From: Pseudomonadota bacterium
Lineage (GTDB): Bacteria > Pseudomonadota > Alphaproteobacteria > Sphingomonadales > Sphingomonadaceae
Assembly: GCA_023386515.1 (NCBI GenBank)
Contig: JAEWJQ010000356.1
Coordinates: 1-9,003, forward strand
DNA length: 9,003 nt
Direction: 5' to 3'
Shown: positions 6,251 through 9,003 of the stretch, piece by piece
Position numbering within the stretch: position 1 is the stretch's first letter
Layout of the letters: every line of letters starts with the position of its first letter
Notes under the pieces: generated by a model
What the model was told of the DNA's origin: nothing
What the model saw: only the letters and a program-made list of their open reading frames with translations
Databases searched by the model: none
Translations under genes and position numbers: made by a program

Positions 6251-7024
6251 TTATCTCGCTAGTGCGGCATAGATTGACCACAGGCTCGTCAGAGTCAGCA
6301 AGACGCCGACGAAGGCCATCAGCTGACGCGTCGGCACCCGCTTGGCCAGTATGCCACCCAAAGGCGCGGCGAGCAGGCCGCCGAACAACAGGCCGACCGC
6401 CTGCAGGGTGAAGGCCGCCCATCCGAGCGAGACGAAGAAGGCGACCGACGCCGTAAGCGTCAGGAAGAATTCGGCCGTGTTGACCGTACCGATTGTGTGC
6501 CGCGGAGTCGCGCCCTGGACCAGCAGGTTGGACGTCACCACCGGCCCCCAGCCGCCGCCGCCCGCGGCATCAAGGAAGCCGCCGACCAGACCGAGCGGCG
6601 CGATCACGCGGGGCTGCCGCCGTTCGATTCCGCCCCGCCAGGCGCGGAACAGCAGATAGACGCCGATGGCAGCGAGATAGGCCATGACGAACGGGCGCGC
6701 GACCGATGCGTCGAGGCGGCTGAGCACCGTCGCACCCAGCGCGGCGCCGATGACGCCGGGGATCACCAATCGCCGGAACAGCTTCCAGTCGACGTTGCGG
6801 TTGACGATATGGCTTACCCCGGAAGCCGCCGTGGTGAAGGTCTCGACCGCGTGCACGCTGGCGGAGGCGAGGGCAGGGGGCGTGCCCATCATCGTCACCA
6901 TCAACGTCGAATTGATCAGGCCGAATGCCATGCCAAGGGCGCCGTCGACGATCTGGGCGGCGAAGCCGATCGCAACGAACGGCAGCAGTTGCGACCAGTC
7001 GATCTGGGTAAGGAAGTCCGGCAT
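6251..7024 (-). CDS. TSUP (TauE/SafE) family transporter
   Basis: Polytopic inner-membrane protein of 257 residues in the sulfite/sulfonate/sulfoacetate permease (TSUP) family. Two homologous halves are visible: the first opens with VAIGFAAQIVDGALGMAFG (17-35), ending in the conserved ALASASVHAVETFTTAASG (51-69); the second repeats the motif as GLVGGFLDAAGGGGWGPV (145-162), then TIGTVNTAEFFLTL (177-190). About eight transmembrane segments can be drawn, with a basic loop RAWRGGIERRQPR between the halves. The start at 7024 is chosen because AGGGAGA lies about 10 nt upstream and the protein begins right at the first family motif; the frame is open far upstream but that part is antisense to the serine acetyltransferase gene. 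Divergence from that gene suggests an organosulfur, sulfite or sulfate substrate; this is inference. Confidence 0.92.
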   Translation of the reverse strand: MPDFLTQIDWSQLLPFVAIGFAAQIVDGALGMAFGLINSTLMVTMMGTPPALASASVHAVETFTTAASGVSHIVNRNVDWKLFRRLVIPGVIGAALGATVLSRLDASVARPFVMAYLAAIGVYLLFRAWRGGIERRQPRVIAPLGLVGGFLDAAGGGGWGPVVTSNLLVQGATPRHTIGTVNTAEFFLTLTASVAFFVSLGWAAFTLQAVGLLFGGLLAAPLGGILAKRVPTRQLMAFVGVLLTLTSLWSIYAALAR

Positions 7025-7198
7025 GGGCGGTGGTGTCTCCCTGGACAGGCGGCACGTCGCCGACGCGTGCACCGTGCACGACCTGACCAAACCCCACAAC
7101 AAAGCTCGGGTTTCCATTGATCGAGGGGCGCGTGCCAGAGAGTGGAAATCGCCCGTCCGCGTCATTAGATGGTTGGGATACGCATGAAGGGGACGCGG
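7025..7198. promoter_or_regulatory. Dyad-rich divergent control region between TSUP and serine acetyltransferase genes
   Basis: This 174-bp gap must hold promoters for both divergent genes. It contains the palindrome CGTCG-C-CGACG (7055-7065), extended by GCA/TGC with a 2-nt bulge, immediately followed by two abutting GTGCAC palindromes (7067-7072 and 7074-7079, separated by one C). A wider inverted repeat, TTTCCA (7111-7116) and TGGAAA (7143-7148), lies closer to the acetyltransferase start. These are plausible regulator sites, for example for a LysR-type sulfur regulator, but none was matched to a consensus. No riboswitch fold was recognised. Confidence 0.35.
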
Positions 7199-7897
7199 AT
7201 GTTCGGACGCTTGGCGGCCTATCTCGATTCGATCCGGGCACGTGACCCGGCGCCGCATTCGCGTGCCGAAATCCTGACCTATCCGGGTGTCTGGGCGCTC
7301 GGCTGGCATCGCGTCGCGCACCGTCTGTACCGGTCGCGCGCGTTCTTCCTGGCCCGGCTGGTCAACCACATGTCGCGGGCGATAACCGGGATCGACATTC
7401 ACCCCGGTGCGACGATCGGCCGGAACTTCTTCATCGACCACGGCTTCGTCGTGATCGGCGAGACGGCAGAGATCGGCGACGACGTCACCATCTACCAATG
7501 CGTGACGCTCGGCGGCACCAGCCCCGACAATGGCGTCGCCGGCAAACGCCATCCGACGCTCGCCAATGGCGTCATCATCGGTTCGGGCGCGCAGGTGCTC
7601 GGGCCGATCCACGTCGGCGCCGGCGCGCGGATCGGCGCCAATGCCGTCGTCACGCGTGACGTCACGGCGGGGGCGGTGATGGTCGGCATTCCGGCGCGAC
7701 CGACGATGGTGGAGGGCGGCAACGTCCCCGAACCGCGCTTCGTGCCTTATGGAACGCCGTGCAGCGAGATGTTCGATCCGGCGACGCAGAAGCTGGAGAT
7801 CATGCGCTGCGAATTGGAATCGATGCGCAAGCGGCTGGATGCCTTGCTCGCCGAACGTGGTCCCGCCTTTCCCGAGGCGGAGCGCGATCGCGCCTGA
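7199..7897 (+). CDS. cysE: Serine O-acetyltransferase (CysE/EpsC type)
   Basis: Transfers acetyl from acetyl-CoA to L-serine, giving O-acetylserine, the carbon skeleton for cysteine synthesis by CysK. The 232-residue cytosolic protein has a helical N-terminal part (1-62) and a left-handed beta-helix of hexapeptide repeats (about 65-165: HPGATIGRN, ETAEIGDDVTI, GPIHVGAGARIGANAVV). Catalytic residues line up with E. coli CysE: Asp66 in GIDIHPG, His81 in DHG (15 apart, as in the family), and His118 in GKRHPT. A short coiled coil (KLEIMRCELESMRKRLDALLAE, 198-219) ends the protein; the C-terminus lacks the terminal Ile used by some CysEs to bind CysK. ATG 7199 is preferred over 7169 and 7184 because AAGGGGA lies 5 nt before it. 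The stop overlaps the next start by one base. Confidence 0.94.
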   Translation: MFGRLAAYLDSIRARDPAPHSRAEILTYPGVWALGWHRVAHRLYRSRAFFLARLVNHMSRAITGIDIHPGATIGRNFFIDHGFVVIGETAEIGDDVTIYQCVTLGGTSPDNGVAGKRHPTLANGVIIGSGAQVLGPIHVGAGARIGANAVVTRDVTAGAVMVGIPARPTMVEGGNVPEPRFVPYGTPCSEMFDPATQKLEIMRCELESMRKRLDALLAERGPAFPEAERDRA

Positions 7898-8235
7898 TGG
7901 GTACGGTCACGCCATTCCCGCAGGCGGGCAAGCCCAACCAGATCGGCTTCGAGCGGCTCGAACTGACCCGTATCCTCGATCTCTACGGTCGGATGGTCGC
8001 GGCGGGTCACTGGCGCGATTATGCCATCGAATTGGGTCGGGACGCGGCGGTCTTCGCCGCCTTCAGGCGCGCGGCGGAGCGTCCTGAATTTCGCATCGAG
8101 AAGCGACCGGTCTTGCGCAGTCGCCAGGGCATGTGGGCGCTGATCGGCGAGCACGGCGTGGTGCTGAAGCGTGGCCACGAACTCGGCCCGGTGCTCGCAC
8201 CGGTGGAACGCCGGCTGGTCAAGCTGGTCGAATAA
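7897..8235 (+). CDS. DUF2794 family protein
   Basis: Product of 112 residues matching, from memory, the alphaproteobacterial DUF2794 family: after a short polar N-terminus comes FERLELTRILDLYGRMVAAG (18-37), WRDYAIELGRDAAVFAAFRR (39-58) and FRIEKRP (65-71), then a GHELGPVLAPVE tail. There is no signal peptide, membrane segment or cysteine. The arrangement suggests a small cytosolic alpha/beta protein. No biochemical function is known to me for the family. Its start (TGATG, 7895-7899) overlaps the serine acetyltransferase stop, so the two are almost certainly cotranscribed and translationally coupled; the Shine-Dalgarno would lie inside the upstream gene (GAGGCGGAG, 7874-7882, is somewhat distant). 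Coding is certain; function is unassigned. Confidence 0.92.
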   Translation: MGTVTPFPQAGKPNQIGFERLELTRILDLYGRMVAAGHWRDYAIELGRDAAVFAAFRRAAERPEFRIEKRPVLRSRQGMWALIGEHGVVLKRGHELGPVLAPVERRLVKLVE

Positions 8236-8276
8236 ACGGTCTCCACCGGCTCGGATGGGCATGGCAGATCGGAAAA

Positions 8277-8306
8277 TGGCCGCCCCGGCGTGGACCGGGG
8301 CGGCCA
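8277..8306 (-). terminator. Factor-independent terminator for the minus-strand membrane-protein gene
   Basis: TGGCCGCCCCGG (8277-8288) and CCGGGGCGGCCA (8295-8306) form a perfect 12-bp stem with a 6-nt loop. On the minus strand the stem is followed by ATTTTCC (complement of 8270-8276), the U-tract expected of an intrinsic terminator. It lies 25 bp past the stop of the minus-strand gene and 42 bp past the DUF2794 stop, so the stem may also affect the + strand transcript, though no T-run follows in that direction. Confidence 0.75.
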
Positions 8307-8330
8307 AGCCCGATGTTCAATGATGCTTGC

Positions 8331-9003
8331 TTACGCCGGCTGCTGGACCGGCGGCAGCCGAAGCCGCAGCGGCTGCGACAAAGTCCCCACGATGCTGCGC
8401 CGCATCGGCTGCCAGAAGGCGGAGAGCGTCAGCAGCGCCGAACCGATCACCAGCGCGGTGAAGGCAGCCCCCAGTTCGACCGCGCCCGCACTGCGGATCA
8501 GGCTGTAGAGGGCGTAGAGCACGTAGACGAGGCTGGAGACGAGCAGCGCACGCCGGTCGACGGCCAGCGCCAACGCCGCGAACAGCACGTACAGGATCAA
8601 CACCAGCGCCGCCGTGCCGCCGCCGATCTCGCCGTTGAACACGCCCAGCATTTGGAAAACCGGATGTGCGATCATCGGCGCGGCGGCCAGGTGCAACCAG
8701 AAGGCGACGTCGGATCGCCGCGTTTCCCGCCGGACGTCCGACATGTCCCACCGCATGGCGAGTGCGAACACACCGAGCCCGCCGACCAGCAGCAACGGCC
8801 AGACCCCCTGCTTCACGTCGGGGATCGCGGCCATCAGCAGGCCGATCGCCACCGCCACCGTCGCCGCGGCGCCTGCCGCCACCGTGATCGGCACCATGAA
8901 CCGCCGCCAGTGCAGCCACGCCGCCCCCGCTGCGACGACGCCGACCGCCGACACGGCCAGCGCGCCGGCGCGCTCGTCGATATGCGGGAAGACGGTTTCG
9001 ATC
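8331..9003 (-). CDS. Uncharacterised polytopic membrane protein (N-terminus outside window)
   Basis: A minus-strand frame ending at TAA (complement of 8331-8333) stays open to the right edge; about 223 C-terminal residues are visible. A GTG at 8954 is an internal codon rather than a likely start, because the frame continues upstream with sensible residues (FPHIDERAGALA). Six to seven hydrophobic segments follow: VSAVGVVAAGAAWL, ITVAAGAAATVAVAIGLLMA, VWPLLLVGGLGVFALAM, LHLAAAPMIAHPVFQML, a pair around AALVLILYVLFAALAL and LLVSSLVYVLYALYSLI, and FTALVIGSALLTLSAFW. A basic loop (DVRRETRRSD) and a basic, proline-containing tail (LRLRLPPVQQPA) should be cytoplasmic. The AFWLHLAAAPMIAHP segment looks strongly conserved in character. 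I cannot assign a function; DUF2157/DUF4401-like membrane proteins are a weak comparison. Confidence 0.85.
   Translation of the reverse strand, partial: IETVFPHIDERAGALAVSAVGVVAAGAAWLHWRRFMVPITVAAGAAATVAVAIGLLMAAIPDVKQGVWPLLLVGGLGVFALAMRWDMSDVRRETRRSDVAFWLHLAAAPMIAHPVFQMLGVFNGEIGGGTAALVLILYVLFAALALAVDRRALLVSSLVYVLYALYSLIRSAGAVELGAAFTALVIGSALLTLSAFWQPMRRSIVGTLSQPLRLRLPPVQQPA

Noticed and set aside
7025..7198. SAM-type riboswitch upstream of the sulfur genes
   Set aside because: The hairpins present do not show the pseudoknot elements of SAM-II or the core of other SAM riboswitches; symmetric DNA operator sites are the simpler reading.
7025..7612. N-terminal extension of the TSUP frame by 196 codons
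   Set aside because: The extension is antisense to the serine acetyltransferase gene and hydrophilic; the family begins at Met 7024, which has a Shine-Dalgarno.
7747..8307. Minus-strand open frame antisense to the serine acetyltransferase end and DUF2794
   Set aside because: It is opposite two well-supported genes, runs into the terminator hairpin and lacks any domain signal.

Overview
This is a GC-rich, gene-dense stretch that reads as an alphaproteobacterial chromosome, most likely a Sphingomonas-like member of the Sphingomonadales. That placement is inferred from codon bias, a DUF2794 gene, the nadA/nadC arrangement, a REP-like palindromic repeat and overall protein flavour; no marker gene is present to prove it. 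All genes run tightly packed, with two coupled stop/start overlaps.

Layout. (1) 1-2409, NAD biosynthesis: the tail of an uncharacterised protein, then nadA (quinolinate synthase) and nadC (quinolinate phosphoribosyltransferase) on the + strand. A small reverse-strand gene sits tail-to-tail with nadA and head-to-head with nadC. nadB (L-aspartate oxidase) is not in the window. (2) 2410-3634: a four-helix membrane protein translationally coupled to a secreted RNase T2. (3) 3635-6150, minus strand: an ahpC/ahpF peroxide-defence pair separated by 264 bp that carry a palindromic repeat element. (4) 6251-8235: a TSUP (TauE/SafE) membrane transporter divergent from a serine O-acetyltransferase gene, which overlaps a DUF2794 gene; the pairing suggests sulfur/cysteine metabolism. 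(5) 8236-9003: a factor-independent terminator and the 3' part of an uncharacterised polytopic membrane protein on the minus strand, cut by the window edge.

The strongest anomaly is in AhpC. The protein is otherwise full length and highly canonical, but the family signature FVCPTE reads FGGPTE, so the peroxidatic cysteine is replaced by glycine while the resolving cysteine (GEVCPAKW) is kept. As read, this protein cannot perform the normal thiol peroxidase reaction. It is either a non-catalytic AhpC variant beside an intact AhpF, or a base-calling artefact. Secondary items are a dyad-rich divergent control region between the TSUP and serine acetyltransferase genes, a palindromic site in front of nadC, the repeat between ahpC and ahpF, and the RNase T2/membrane-protein coupling. 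No mobile element, tRNA, rRNA or CRISPR array was seen.
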